From positions 39,798,527 through 39,862,526 of the forward strand of contig CM055104.1 in the NCBI GenBank assembly GCA_029204225.1: a stretch of 64,000 bases of DNA, read 5' to 3'. The DNA comes from Diphasiastrum complanatum. Lineage: Eukaryota; Streptophyta; Lycopodiopsida; Lycopodiales; Lycopodiaceae. A program made the position numbers and the translations under genes. The notes under the pieces are model-generated. The model saw only the letters and a program-made list of their open reading frames with translations, searched no databases and was not told the DNA's origin. Numbering within the stretch: position 1 is the first letter of the stretch; every line of letters begins with the position of its first letter. Shown here piece after piece: positions 34,001 through 48,327 of the stretch.

Positions 34001-34139
34001 CCTACCATGCTCGCTAAAGATAAGCAGGATAAATGGATCGCTTGATAAACTTGTGTGGGAAGGGACGAGATAGGGACCACATGTGTCTAGAAGGTGAGGC
34101 CTACGAGTACCATGAAACCTAATACCCAAAAGGATGGAG
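31095..34139. other. Long intergenic stretch; one exon-like block
   Basis: No gene is recognised over three kilobases. At 31,441-31,593 the plus strand stays open with VWRKLDNMVKLLRKDN and FVDAVKDAWGVDHITHYV and then meets a GTGAGC donor. A stop lies just upstream and no partner exon is visible, so this is at best a stray exon. Short AT-rich frames elsewhere look random. Confidence 0.35.
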
Positions 34140-34587
34140 CTACTATGAAGAGGTAAGTGACATGCATGAATATCTCATCCTTTCATTTGCAAACTCCAAA
34201 ACCCTATGTATATCTACAACTAATTGGAAAATGGCATCGACTTGGATTGGTGAGACCACAAAACATCCCTGACAACCCACTTTGAAGAGTTGAGTCATGT
34301 GCACCGACCCTCCAATGCATATAGGGTTGTGGGGATAACAAAAGTATCAAAAAGTCGACACTTACTTGGGGCATCCCATGTCTCCTGAAGCAAAACCTCT
34401 CCAAAAGCACTAGGGAGGTTTGGCCCTTTCTAAGTCTAGCTATAGTTGTCAGCCTCATGCTAAAAATGGGACCAATAAAGAGTGACCCCAAGTAAGTGTA
34501 GGATGATATCACCTCCAAAGGCTAGCCAATCCCAAGCCGCTATCAATGACCCTCTCTAGGTCATCGATATAGAATTCACAAAGTATG

Positions 34588-34679
<92 letters not shown>

Positions 34680-34990
34680 CATGGAATTGAGTCAAAGGCT
34701 TTAATGAAGTTCAACAAAGTAGCAATAAACTCTCTCATGCTTCTGTATGGCCTCCTAGCCCTAAGAGTGAAGATATGATCTGCAGTAGAGTAATGAGCCA
34801 TGTAACCTGCCTAGCCCATTGCATACAATATCTTGGTCTTTGCCTCAATACTCATTGTTGATCATAAAATGGTGCCATATAACTTTGCAATAATGTGTCC
34901 AACCATGATGGAATGTCCAGTCTCATGGATTCACCACTCTTATGGATGAGATGGATTATAGTAGTAGTAAGTACAAGGAAACTAGACACA
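34140..34990 (-). pseudogene. LINE (non-LTR) reverse-transcriptase remnant, cut by an (AG)n array
   Basis: Minus-strand blocks fit a plant LINE reverse transcriptase in order: SIMVGHIIAKLYGTIL near 34,890; HYSTADHIFTLRA near 34,790; NFIKAFDSIPW near 34,690; then the (CT)n run; then YIDDLERVIDSGLG near 34,560; SSYTYLGSLFIGPIFSMRL at 34,518-34,460; and PIQVDAIFQLVVDIHRVLEF near 34,230-34,160. Frames shift several times. The segment between the GLG block and YTYLG that should hold the catalytic YADD box is missing, so it is inactive. No endonuclease domain or poly-A tail is visible. Confidence 0.75.
34590..34677. repeat. (AG)n microsatellite, 88 bp
   Basis: A perfect AG array located inside the LINE reverse-transcriptase remnant, immediately after the AFDSIPW motif read on the minus strand. 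Confidence 0.98.
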
Positions 34991-35584
34991 AGAGCTCAAT
35001 TAAGCAAAGTGGCTAGAGTGTGTGAAAGATAGTTGACAACATTTCGACTACAACTATGTGCATGCGTAGCCTTCAGGTAAGCCACATGGACTTTTGCAAC
35101 AATAGCCTATTCATCACCAATGGACAGACATCTTCACAGATCTCATTACACGCTTTCCTCATACACAGCTAGGGCATGCCAATTGTTTGATGGTCGTGGG
35201 CAGGTTTTCCAAGCAAGCTCATAGAGCCATCATTATAGAGCAGCGTGCACAGTTATATTGTGACAAATATTCACATATGACAAAACATGTGTACTTGACC
35301 ATTTGACTTCTAAAGCCAAAATTGGCCCTATCACCTAGTGACACCAAGATGCTTGACTAGAAATCTTTATGATACCCCTAAAGTCAACATTATAAGCTAT
35401 TTCTAACTATTTTACACATGTGAGAACATGCTCCACACATGTGAAATGTACTCACAAACATAAAATCATAAAATAATCAAGATAGATTTTGACAATTTTT
35501 CACATTTACTACTTCCGATTCATCTAACTTAAGAACAAATATCAGCTTTTTAACACTTTCATTTTTAATCCTATAAGATTTTAC
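34991..35584. other. Intergenic; possible second LTR edge
   Basis: No gene. At 35,495-35,513 the sequence GACAATTTTTCACA matches the outer edge of the LTR families seen elsewhere in the window, and the upstream CACACATGTGA words recur at 57,900. A further decayed LTR is possible but has no second border. Confidence 0.3.
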
Positions 35585-36272
35585 TATGAAAGTACTATAC
35601 TTAAGGACCATAAATGGATATACAAAAGATCCACAAGAGTGATTGGATGCTTGCTTAACAGTCTATCAAAAAATTAGACACAAAAAAGTTGATCTAGATT
35701 GGCAATTTGACAAACAACAAACATTAACAATCAAAAGCATTGATCAACATTGAAATCCGAGCCCACACGTGTGTACTATAGGATGTAGTACGGCCTTCAA
35801 CATGAGAAACAAGTAGAATGTGATTTGGTTTCATCTGGATCACAAAAGCTCAATGTATATAGTGAACTAGCTTGAGCTTGCCAATGAGCTCCAAAAATTT
35901 TCTATCTTCTTACTATGAGAGCTTGGAATACATAGCAAATTCGACTTCCTTCTTGAAATTAGATGGATTTCCAGCATGTATTAAGGAAGTTAACTCACTC
36001 TTCTTACACTAAAATGAAACCCTAGCTTAGATCCTAGAGTTATGCTTGGTAGGTAGCTAGTTGGTCAAATTTTCACATTAAACTTAGGTGTAGGTCCTAT
36101 AAAGTAGGGATGGCCACCAAATAGACATGACCGACTCTCTTGACTTGACCTAACCTACATTAGGAGTGGGTTGCCATGGCATCTTGGTCTTCCATGTGTG
36201 AAACTCAATTATAAACAATATTTACAAAGTTCTACATGGCTAGATTTGCCAAAATAGGCTATTTTTCACATT
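35585..36272 (-). repeat. LTR L1, minus orientation
   Basis: Reading on the minus strand it starts TGTGAAAAATAGCC, directly after a purine run GAGGAGAAA that looks like a polypurine tract. It matches 44,571-45,262 in inverted orientation over most of its length, for example TAGGTGTAGGTCCTATAAAG and GTACGGCCTTCAACATGAG against their complements. It appears to be the 3' LTR of an element whose body, to the right, is non-coding. Confidence 0.65.
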
Positions 36273-37415
36273 TCTCCTCAAATCTAGCATTGGAAACAAT
36301 AATGTATCTATATACAATTCTAAGACCTGATCTTAACATCAGAAATAAATCATATTCAGATTTAGAAGATGACTAATGAGCCCCTAGAGATGATGACATG
36401 ATCTATCACCATATCCAAGATAGAGCTTCTTTGATCTTGATATCCTCCAAGATGAAGTGAAGAGTCTTGATTCTTCCTTGCACCTTTGCACTTGATTTTT
36501 TCCATGTTGAGTGAAGATGCATGAACTTGAAACTTGCTTCTCCTTGATCTTGATGATTCTCCATGTTGTCTAAGAATGTTATTTTGGAGTCTCTATCATT
36601 AGGTTTTGGCAAAGATTGTTCAAGAATAGTTGAGCAGATTCGTATTTAGATGAAGTCTCTCTTATGTCATTTAGTTTTTTTTTTTTTTAAAAAGAAATTG
36701 ATACTAAGGTGTAAGGAAATACTCATCACATGCTTGTTGCGTAGGGTTAGCATAAAACTTGAAATTAGTTGGAAAACATCATACCTGAATGTTTGTAGAC
36801 GTAGCTTCTTGAGAAGTTGCCATTGTCGTTTTAACAAAAGGATTCTTTCTCTTTAGATCATAGCAACAAGAAAAAAGTCTTTGTAGCTTATATCTACATT
36901 TAAAAGTTATGTCGGAAAAATCCGCCTGAACAATGTAAATGGAGTGTGCTAACTTGCTTGCTTTATGAAGTTTCTGTAGGTGACATACATTTTTTGCGAG
37001 ACAGATGATGCTTGGTTTGAGTATGAACCAAAATGTAGGTGATAAAAGGGCCATAGTAACAAGACAATCCTACATTATCACAAGTATCGATTATGGTTTA
37101 CTATCGAAAAGTGAAACTGAGAGCTTAAAACGACAAATAAGAATATCATTTCATTGCAAGATCAGAGATTGAATCATTGCACGATCTCTTGAGGATTTCT
37201 ATGAGAAAACTCTAGTGATTGTTAAAGGTGAGCCATAAAGCACCCTATTGTCACTGGGTAGTAGGAAGTGTATATAGGAAAGGCATCAATATGTATTGAG
37301 TGTTAAGGCTTGTTTTCCATCACTGGACAATAAGCTTATGAATCATAAAAAAGACCAACGATATACAAGTAGTTGTTCCTATTGTCCAACAATGGACAAT
37401 AGGAGGTGCATTTGT
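36273..37415. other. Non-coding stretch between L1 and Copia D
   Basis: No gene is recognised. A 91-residue minus-strand frame at 36,779-37,054 resembles nothing known. Part of this may be the decayed interior of the L1 element. Confidence 0.35.
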
Positions 37416-38049
37416 TGTTGGAAATGGTGAACTCTTGCAACCATTCCCTGGCATTCCCCGAAGCCTAAGTGCCCGACATTTGGCCCTGCAACCAGAGCTC
37501 GAAGTGTCCGAAGTCGAAGTCACCAACGTCATCGACATCGAACTGGCCGACGAGGACTCATGCATCAAAAGACCGAAGGCCGACAAAACCCAATGTCAGG
37601 CAAGTCAAGTTAGCAGATTGCAACTCGACGGGCGTGAGGGCATTGTACTATCACACTCAACCGCCAAAAGCAACGTTATTAGAGGGTGACTAATAGTGTT
37701 AAACCTCTCTTGTAATTTGTTGTTAATCCATCTTGTAATTTCACCTGTTGAGATAAATATAAGATAGAATGCTAGAACAAGATATGCATTATAGGTTTTT
37801 GTAGCTATGCATGAAAGTATGCCAATGAGCAGAACATAGCAATTGTGTAAGAGGAGTGTTAGGCCACCAATGAGCAAGACACCAAAAAGAAAACTAAATA
37901 CAAAAATACTCTCTGTTCTTCCATCTCTTATTGTCGTGTTTCATCTATTTGATTGATTGCTACGAAGTCTGTGATCTGTAGTCGATTATCTAGGTCTTGC
38001 AAATTCTGCACAGACATACAAACAGATTTGTTGCAAAAGAAAATCTACA
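37416..38049 (+). repeat. 5' LTR of Copia D
   Basis: 634 bp, beginning TGTTGGAAATGG and ending AAATCTACA, followed at once by a primer-binding-site-like TTATATCAGAGCAG. It carries a CACTCAACCGCC...AAACCTCTCTTGTAAT segment also found near 26,575. No matching 3' LTR follows the RNase H end at 40,642. Confidence 0.7.
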
Positions 38050-40642
38050 TTATATCAGAGCAGATTCAATAGATAATGTAATATGGCTATAACGATTCAA
38101 AATAGGATTGCAATCAATCTTGATGGTGCAAACTATCGAGTTTGAAAGTTCAAAATCAAAGCACTCTTGAAGGGTGAAGGGATCTGGTCAGTGACCGATC
38201 TTATAGAAGAACAGCCTCCAGAGAGAGACCCAATGAGAGTTGAATGGATCAGAAAAGATGAACGTGCAATGACAATCATCATTTCATCCATAAACGAAGA
38301 AATTCTCATGCAGATTGAAGACTATGAGAACAGCCATGAAGCATGGGAAAAGCTAAAGCAGAATTATGAAGTGAGGCTCCACTGCAAATAAGTTTGACAC
38401 AAAATTACAATCTTAAGCAGTAGGTAATGTGGCAAAGGCATTGCTCCAAATTTTTGAACCTACCTAGTTACCATATCACCTCAATTATACTCCTAAACCC
38501 TGACTCCACAGTCTCCTTAACAAACAGTAGACAAAGAAGACTTCCAGACCGATACACAGACAATTTTCACTAGAGTAAAGATGCAAATGTTGAATACTGC
38601 AGCTTCACTGAAGAACCAACAACATACTAAGAAGCTATCCAAAGTCCAGAGGGAGAATTATGAAAGCAAGCAATGTCGAAAGAGATCGAGTTGATGAGGC
38701 AAAATGAGGCATGGACATTAGAGCCACTGCCCGAAGGAAAGAAGATTGTCGACTGCAAATGGATTTACAAAATAAAGTTCAAATCAGATGGCATTGTTGG
38801 ACGCTACAAGGCCAGACTTTTTGCCAAGGGGTACATGTTACGGCCATAATCGGTTAAGGACCTGGAATAGTCCTAATATGGTAGACCGGCCCTCCAGTAT
38901 TCGAGATTATTGGTCACGCCTAGATTTTATTCCAAGTCAAGGTCTGTTGGTGACTAATAACCTTGAGAGGACCCAAACACTCTAATTGAGACATATGGAG
39001 TAGTGCGTGTGCATGTGACTGTTATAGGCAGGAGGTATGCATATAGAGTTGTGACCTATTTATAGTTGACCTGTATGGGGATTGCATGTGCTCATGCGCT
39101 GGATCCTACTCTCTATATATTGAGGTAGAGATTATCTCGTCGACGACTTGGTCTAGGTTACCAGATGAGCTCTTCTCCTCTTGTTGTCACATTGGCATGG
39201 CTTGGGGGCTAGATCCAGGAGGATTCTCTAGGAGGGATCTAGGATTGGTTAGGTGGTTTTGCTCCACTGTCTCTCTTGTGTTTTCCTATCCTCATCTTAG
39301 GGGTTTTCCCTAGTGGTCCTTACAGTACACGATGCAGAGGTATGGCATCAACTACTTCGATACATAGTCACTAATGGTCAAGATCTCAAGCATCCGACTA
39401 CTCCTTGCATATGCAACACAACACAATCTAGAAATTCATCAGATTGATGTAAAAATAGCCTTTTTCCATGAAGATCTAGAGGAAGAAATCTTCATGAACT
39501 AGCCTGAAGGATTCGAAGACCTCGACAATCGAGAGTATGTTTGTCGGCTACATCGATGTATATATGGTCTGAAGCAAGCATCACGAGCTTGGTACAAGAA
39601 GCTCAATAACCTTTTGAAGTTTCTAGACTTTGTTCCTATACAACCAGATTGTAATGTCTATATAAAAAGAGTAGAAAAAAGTTTTGTGATTTTGACAATT
39701 TTTGTAGACTCTTTAATGATATGGAATTGTTGGATGCTAATCAATGATACAAAGAGTCGAATTTCTACAAGTTATAAAATCACAGATATAAGAGAAGCAA
39801 TAAAGTGTCTTGGGTTATATATCAAAAGAAATTGAATAAAAGGAATGATGCATCTAAGTCAGTCAGAATCATCGAAAAGGTATTGAAGCCGTACAGAATG
39901 AGTGATTGCAAAGAAAAAGCCACACCAATGATAGCTGGAGCTAGATTGTCAAAACAAGACTGTTCAAACACAAAAGATGGAAGGTATGTCATAAAAAACC
40001 TGATCGGTCGTCTAATGTACCTTACAATTTGTACTAGACCTGACTTGGCCTTCTCCATCTATGTCTTAAGTCAATTCTCTTCTAACCCTAGCATGGCACA
40101 TTGGTTGATGGCAAAATGCATATGTAATATCTGAAAGGCACCCAAAATATGGGATTGACCTACAAAGCAGAAAATGAATTCAAGCTGCAACACTACAGTG
40201 ATGTAAGCTGGGCAAGCTGCAAAGATGACAGCAAGTTCGTGACAGGAAGATGTTCGATAGCGTGTGGAGCAGCAGTCAGTTGGACATGCAAAAAATAGAC
40301 ACTGGTAGCTCAATCCTCATGCAAAGTTGAATATGTGGCAACATCGAAGGGGCTAATGAGGTAGTGTGGTTGCAGATGATGTTGGAGGCAATTAGCATAC
40401 AACAAAGAGAACCAAACACCATGATGATGGATTCTCAGAGTGCCACATATCTATCCCATGATGCAGTCTTCCATTCGAAGACCAAACACATATTTTTGAA
40501 CTACCATCACATTTCAGACCTGATCTCGAAGGGAGAGCTGAGTGTTGAATATATAAAATCAGAAGACATGATTGCAGATTTGTTGACAAAGTCGTTGGAC
40601 AAGCCACTATTTACAAAACACAAAAAAGCGCTAAAAGCATGA
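38050..40642 (+). mobile_element. Internally deleted Copia element D
   Basis: After the primer-binding site (38,050-38,063) gag starts at 38,083 (MAITIQNRIAINLDGANYRV, then a TGA) and continues as 38,167-38,391 (WSVTDLIEEQPP). Protease and integrase are absent. Reverse transcriptase resumes near 38,640 (AIQSPEGELWKQAMSKEIEL), is interrupted by a solo LTR at 38,836-39,324, and continues (NYFDT then a stop; HEDLEEEIFMN). The catalytic box reads FVDSLMI, with Asp lost, near 39,700. RNase H runs to 40,642, ending DLLTKSLDKPLF. Multiple stops make it inactive. Confidence 0.9.
38831..39329 (+). mobile_element. Gypsy-type solo LTR inserted in Copia D
   Basis: A 489-bp segment (38,836-39,324) begins TGTTACGGCC, ends GTCCTTACA and is flanked by GTACA on both sides. 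Removing it restores the reverse-transcriptase reading across KGY. It resembles the Gypsy LTRs at 63,672 (shared GAGATTATTGGTCACGCC and CTAATAACCTTG...AGGACCC) and 51,560 (shared GCTTGGGGGCTAGATCC). A single LTR with one target duplication is what LTR-LTR recombination leaves. Confidence 0.9.
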
Positions 40643-41194
<552 letters not shown>

Positions 41195-41426
41195 TTTGAG
41201 TTTTTGTTGAGTAAGTTACTTTTTTGGTATGTTTTTAAAAGAATGCAAGTAAAGGGTTAGATTTTTGGACATCTTGTTAGCATAAGTATCTCCAAGGCTC
41301 CTAAGGACCGAGCCCACTCCTCGACCTAGGAAGAGGTGGGAAACCACATCTCTTTCTTGACAACAGACGGATCTCGGGCCACCAGTTCATTATTTACTTG
41401 ATATTTAAAAATCTTTCAGTATAGAA

Positions 41427-42250
41427 CTAAGAAGCCGATATTCCTAAGCCAAAGAGGTATTTACAAAACATTCTCGAGAAATTCGAAATGCTTGAATCAA
41501 AGCCAATTGATTCACCAATGGATCCAAGAGTTAAACGCAGTTATATATTTGACATGAGAAATTATCTATACCACTCACCAATTGGCTCATTGATGTATAT
41601 GATGGTGTGCTCTAGATCTGATCTAGAATATACCTTTAGCACACTCTCTCAATTCATGTTGAATCTAAGAATCCAACATTGGAAAGCACTCAAAAGAGTG
41701 ATGAAATATATTCAAACAACAAAGAACTAAGTTCATTGTTATTTTGGTAATTTTGCCACATCATTGTCTCTAGATGGTATCTGATTCGGATTGGGAAGGA
41801 GACTTAGATCACCATAAAGTCTACTTCTCATTAGTGTTCCTATTTATCTTCTACACTTGTTTCTTGGAATAGCAAAAAGAAATAAGTCAATCTCATTGTC
41901 CTCGACTGCAGCCAAATATGTAACATCAATACAAACAACTAGAGAAGCCATCTAATTGAAACTTCTTCTATAGGATCTAAACCTCAAACAAAATAAACCA
42001 ACTATCATCTATTGCGATAATATCAATTGCATTCAGCTTTCTCTCAATCCTATATTTCATTATGAGACTAAACATATTGAAATTCAATTTCACTTTGTTC
42101 GAGAGAAAGTACATTTAAAACATGTAGAGCTAATTTATCGTTCGACAAGTAGTATGGTAGTTGATATCTTCACTAAAGCTTTGTCTAATGACAAGAATAT
42201 TTTGTTTAAGAAAATGTTACATCTAAAAATTATCTAAGTGTTTGAAGTCA
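41427..42250 (+). pseudogene. Copia 3' scrap: end of reverse transcriptase and RNase H
   Basis: Plus-strand reading gives YIFDMRNYLYHSPIGSLMYM and FSTLSQFMLNLRIQHWKALK at 41,488-41,730, then a decayed RNase H in shifting frames (SWNSKKK, SSTAAKYVTS, CDNINCIQLS, HYETKHIEIQFHFV) to about 42,230. A purine run AATTAAGGGAG follows at about 42,250, where a 3' LTR would begin. The 5' half of the element is missing. Confidence 0.85.
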
Positions 42251-44570
42251 AATTAAGGGAGTATTAGAATTTTAATTCCACTTCACTATTCGATCCAATT
42301 GCCTCTATATATATTACCAACTATTCCTTTCAGATATCCACGACATTTCCAAACTTGATTATTTACTTGGAAACATGTTGTAGATGAAAAACCTGTAGAA
42401 ATACACGCAAGTTTAAGACAAGTTTGCAACACTATAGAAAGTCAACCAAATAAGGAATGCCAAAGAGTCACCACTCACAAAAGCCAAATCCATTTGATAG
42501 TCAACAATCCTTTGATAGTCGCCAATTTTCGCTACTCGATAATCGATGATCAAACTATCAATACTATCGACTTAACAAAAGCTCGAACTTAACAACTAAG
42601 GTTCGTGTCTCAATGATTATAGTTACTACCATCAAATGGGTCTTAACGCGTGCTTCACTATATGATCATCGTAAAGGCTTGCGACTAGTAGAGTAACAAT
42701 GCACTGTACATAGATATAGAGGAAGATGCATAGATAAGCATCAACTTAGATGTATTCATCTATCCAACCAAATGTATCACATCAGTAATGTATTGCTGAT
42801 ATGCCTAGCACTATCGTCTAGTCCTAAATTGTTTTTCTAGGCTTGTATATTGTCAAGTAGACTTCCTTACATCAATCTCATGTACACTCACGCAATTCTA
42901 ATTTACTATGTATTCTTCAATCATTGTATATGTATGAATGATTGTTGTTGTTTTTACTTTTTGATTGTAAATCAAATACTCCTTACTCTCCTTGTGTGTT
43001 TTATCAACCGAGTCAAAGTGCATAGTCGTAGTTGTCTTTGACGCCTTTGAATGTTGTAACTATGGTTGTCTAAGACACCTACTGACTCAGCAATTAATTG
43101 CTTGATTCTATTGTGACAAATTATTCTAAACACGGCACTCTTTTATCAGTCTTTCGCATCGCCAATTAACACAATAGTCTAAGAGTGTTGTTCGACACCT
43201 TGAACTATCGCCCATCACGTACTTTTGCACCACATTTTTTTCAGTACGAAGGAGTCACTCCTTCCTTTTCACTTGCTAATACCACTCTTACCAGAAGTAG
43301 ATTTGTTGGAAAGGTGACAAAATAAGGGTAACATAAAATTTTGGCAGCGTTGCTAGGGAAGTAGATGATTAGGATGAATACTTGTCACTTTTGAAAAAAA
43401 AATTGTTGTTTTTGCTACTATATTCTATCATTAATCTTCTTAGGAGATATATATTGCTTTTGTGAACCTTGCTTATAGCTTTTACTTGGTCAAGGTCCAT
43501 TTTTTTGTAAGGGTGCACTTAGTGTGAGCCGTTTTGTCTGGTAGGTGAGCCTTTTTCCAACAAACGAGTGTTTATCACTCTATAACAAGCCTTTGTAGAA
43601 ACACGTCTGTTGATAGTCTTTGATTTGTTGAAGAGATTTTTTCATTAGTGACTGAATCATTTAATTTTTCAGTCATCTTGAGTTCTAGCAAAACACTCAT
43701 CCCACACGTGTGAGAGTGAGCCTTTTTCTAAAATTCTATTATCTGTTCTTTTCATTTTTTTAAAGTAGACGATCTATTTTCCAACAAGTGAGCCTTTTCT
43801 AGAAACACCCATTTTGTTTTTGTAGGATAGTGGGTGCAAGTTTAATAACGTGTTAGTACAATAATCAGCTGGTTTGAGTTGTATATTGATCAGCTCTTGC
43901 GGTACCTAATCATGAAACTTATCTTGATAACAATTAAATTAAATATTAAGATGATTTGACCTGCCATCCACTTTAATTGTTCTATACCATCCATCAAGTC
44001 TAGTTGAGTTTTTTGTTATCAAGGATAACCATATCATCAAAGCAATTAGATCTTTGATCAGGCCTTGACGATAGGGAAATCTTTGATCAGATTGTCTTTC
44101 TTTTTACCAACAAATTTTGTAAAAAGAAAAATGGACTTGAAAAATACAAAAATAGTGCATATTGAAAAAAAAAAAAAAAACAATGGCACATATTTGAACT
44201 AATCATAGTTCAATAATTGTCATGTAGAGTAGATATCTGAGCTAGCATGATCTTGGATGGATCTATTATTGCAGGTGGCTTGATGTTTGCTACTTTTGAT
44301 GATTGCTGTAGGAAAGATAAAAAAGCCACAAAAAGAGAAAAGTTTAAAAGAACTCCCAAAAACACATAGCATTGAACCAAATTTGCCTCGAAAGTAGTAT
44401 GTATTGAGTGCTCAAAAAACCGAAACCGTAAACAATAGAAAAATATAAAAAATTGCAAAAATAGCCCTACCATTTACACATAGATCTAAATGTAATTATG
44501 ATTGGTGAAAAGAGTTACAAGTTCCCGACATTCGAGATCTAAAGCATCCACCAAATCTAGCATGTTAGTG
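42251..44570. other. Non-coding stretch, no gene recognised
   Basis: AT-rich, with stops in all frames. The word GTGAGCCTTTT occurs three times between 43,530 and 43,800 in a region of short imperfect repeats, and a 16-base poly-A run lies near 44,166. The left part may be the 3' LTR of the preceding Copia scrap. Confidence 0.35.
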
Positions 44571-45270
44571 TGAAGAATTGCCAAAAATTGGCAAATCTAG
44601 CTTGATCAAAAACCATGTAGAATAGTGTAAATTGTGTACACAAGTGGGTCCCACACATGTGAGGCCATGATTCCACGTGGGAAACCCATCCTAATGTAGG
44701 TTAGGTCAAGTCAAGAGAGTTGGTCATGTCTATTTGGTGATCATCCCTACTTTATAGGACCTACACCTAAGTTTAAGGTGAAAATTTGACCAACTAGCTA
44801 CCTACCAAGCATAACTCTAGGAAATAGACTAGGGTTTCATTTTATGTCAAGGAGAGTGAGTTAACTTCCTTATTACATGCTGGAAATCCACCTAACTTCA
44901 AGAAGGAAGTCGAATTTGCTATGTATTCCCTCTCTCCATAGTGAGAAGATAGAAAATTTTTGGAGCTCATTGGCAATCTCAAGTTAGTTCACTATGTACA
45001 TTGAGTTTTTGTGATCCAATTGAAACCAAATCAATTTCTACTTGTTTCTCAGGTTGAAGCCGTACTACAGCCTGTAGTACACACGTGTGGGCTTGGATTT
45101 CAATGTTTATCAATGCTTTTGATTGTTAATGCTTGTTGTTTGTCAAATTGCCAATCTAGATCAACTTTTTTGTGTCTAGTTTTTTGATAGATTGTTAAGC
45201 AAGCATCCAATCACTCTTGTGGATCTTTTGTAGATCCATTTATGGTCCTAAAGTACAGTACTTTCAAAGT
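44571..45270 (+). repeat. LTR L2, inverted partner of L1
   Basis: It begins TGTGAAGAATTGCC and matches the reverse complement of 35,585-36,272 through to about 45,262, where GATCCATTTATGGTCCTAAAG aligns with the L1 end. No primer-binding site, polypurine tract or coding sequence of the same element adjoins it, so it may be a solo LTR. Confidence 0.6.
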
Positions 45271-45729
45271 TAGAGATTGAAGACCCAACGCAACCAATTT
45301 TCCTTGTGGCCATTCCCATCACGGTGAATATAAAAAATACAATGGCTCACAACAAGGATTTGTCCATCACATATTGTGGGTTGAGACAAAAGCTTCTTAA
45401 TGACCAGCGATGAAGCACTTCTTACGTCATGAATGGTTGTGTGCATTCAAACTCCTTATCATATATATGAAAGGATGAAAGGTTGGTTTGATAACTACAA
45501 TATACAAATAGTATTACTATCTTTCAAAGCAACGAAAGGTTACATACATCGTCCAGAGACGAAGCCATTGTAGTATCATGCTATTATACAAAAGATACAA
45601 CTCAGATACTGGCACGTTATGATTATAATTAGTATATCTCATGCTTTAACCTGATTGCTATCATACTTTTGAATGGTTGCTATTTCAAAGGGAATACTAT
45701 TGTGTCTAAGCACTAACAAGTAAAACAAG
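45271..45729. other. Non-coding stretch
   Basis: No gene is seen between the L2 LTR and the next Copia scrap. Confidence 0.35.
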
Positions 45730-47136
45730 TTGAAGCTCAATCCAGATGGTTCAACAGCCAGATGGAAAGCTCATCTAGTCATCAAAGGTTACGAACAAAC
45801 CTATGGGACTTACAGTCCAATCGTAAGACTTCAGTCAATTCAATCTTTATTCGCTTTCACAACTGCCGAAGATCTGGAAGTACACCAAATGGATGTTCAA
45901 ACAGCCTTTCTGAACGGATATGTACAAGAAGACATCTACATCTATCAACCTAAAGGTTACGACCTTCAAGGCCAAGGCCACAAAGTATGTAAGCTGCAGA
46001 AAACTCTCTATGGGCTAAAGCAAACTCCAAGGGCTTGGTTTGATAGAATCAATTGATTCCTGTTGTAGCATGACTTCATTTTGAACTCTGCTGACTCTAA
46101 CGTTTATCTCAAACACAAAGGCTCAGGCTATGTCATAATAGCTCTATATGTTGATGACTCACTGATCATCAGCAATTCGAATCAGTTACTTCATGAGGCA
46201 AAGACTCTTTTGTTGAAGGAATTCGAAATGACTGATTCAGGCCCTAGACACTACCTTCTGGGAATTGAAATAAACAGAGACAGAGAGAAGAAAAGTATCA
46301 TGTTAAGTCAAGAAAGGTATCTAACCAGTGTACTCTACAGGTATGGCATGAAAACCTACAAGTCAACAGACTCGCCTATGGACCCGGGATCCAAACTGTT
46401 GAAGGATATGTGCCCGAAGACTAGTGCAGAGAAGAAACAGATGTGCAACTACTCCTATCAGTTGATAGTCGGATCGATCATATAAGCCATGGTCTGCACC
46501 AGACCTGATCTAGCATTTAAAGTCAGCACATTGTCACAGTTTATGTCAAATCTCGGCCTACTTCACTGGAAGGCTCTACTTAGAGTACTAAGATACATTC
46601 AAGCCACTAAGCATTATGCTTTGTGTTATAATGGAAATATAGAAAATTTGACACTACTTACTTTTGTCGAAGGAATTCGAAATGACTGATTCAGGCCCTA
46701 GGCACTACCTTCTGGGATTTATCTAACCAGTGTACTTTACAGGTATGGCATGAAAAACTGCAAGTCAACAGACTCGCCTATGGAGCCGGGATTCAAACTG
46801 TCGAAGGATATGTGCCCGAAGACTAGTGCAGAGAAGAAACAGATGTGCAACTACTCGATAGTCGGATTGATCATGTATGCCATGGTCTGCACCAGACCTG
46901 ATCTAGCATTTAAAGTCAGCACATTGTCACAGTTTATGTCAAATCTCGGTCTACTTCACTGGAAGGCTCTACTCAGAGTACTAAGATACATTCAAGCCAC
47001 TAAGCATTATGCTTTGTGTTATAATGGAAATATAGAGAATTTGACACTACTTACTTATTCTAACTCTGATTGGGCTGATAATGTGGACACAAGAAAATCC
47101 ACTTCTGGCTATCTTTGCTTTCAATATCGATCCTAA
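45730..47136 (+). pseudogene. Copia scrap G with internal tandem duplication
   Basis: Reverse transcriptase begins mid-domain (MKLNPDGSTARWKAHLVIKG), continues with HQMDVQTAFLNG, a stop near 46,056 and YVDDSLIISN near 46,165, then reaches the RNase H linker. The segment 46,213-46,663 is repeated at 46,667-47,062. The second copy lacks about 52 bp encoding part of the GIEI...SQERY region but keeps the rest at over 95 percent identity. After the second copy the frame goes on with NSDWADNVDTRKSTSGY and ends. Gag, protease, integrase and both LTRs are missing. Confidence 0.9.
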
Positions 47137-47377
47137 CTTAGTTGTTGTTTTTGGGTGCTCAATCTTTTGACTTCTCTTTTAATGGATGTTAGAGCATTGC
47201 ATTGGCTTGAGAAAACATTGGAAAAAATATGACCCAAACAAGTAGGAAACACATAAATGAGTGTTATCGATTTTCTTGAATGTCCAATTATGTGTAGCAA
47301 ATTGTTCACTTCATTCACATAATGTATGCTTGGGATGAAATTGGTACAATATTTCTCTGTTGCATTTTCATCCAAAG

Positions 47378-48327
<950 letters not shown>

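Noticed and set aside
36779-37054. 91-residue minus-strand frame between L1 and Copia D
   Set aside because: No motif or homologue is recognised, and it lies in AT-rich non-coding DNA between LTRs.
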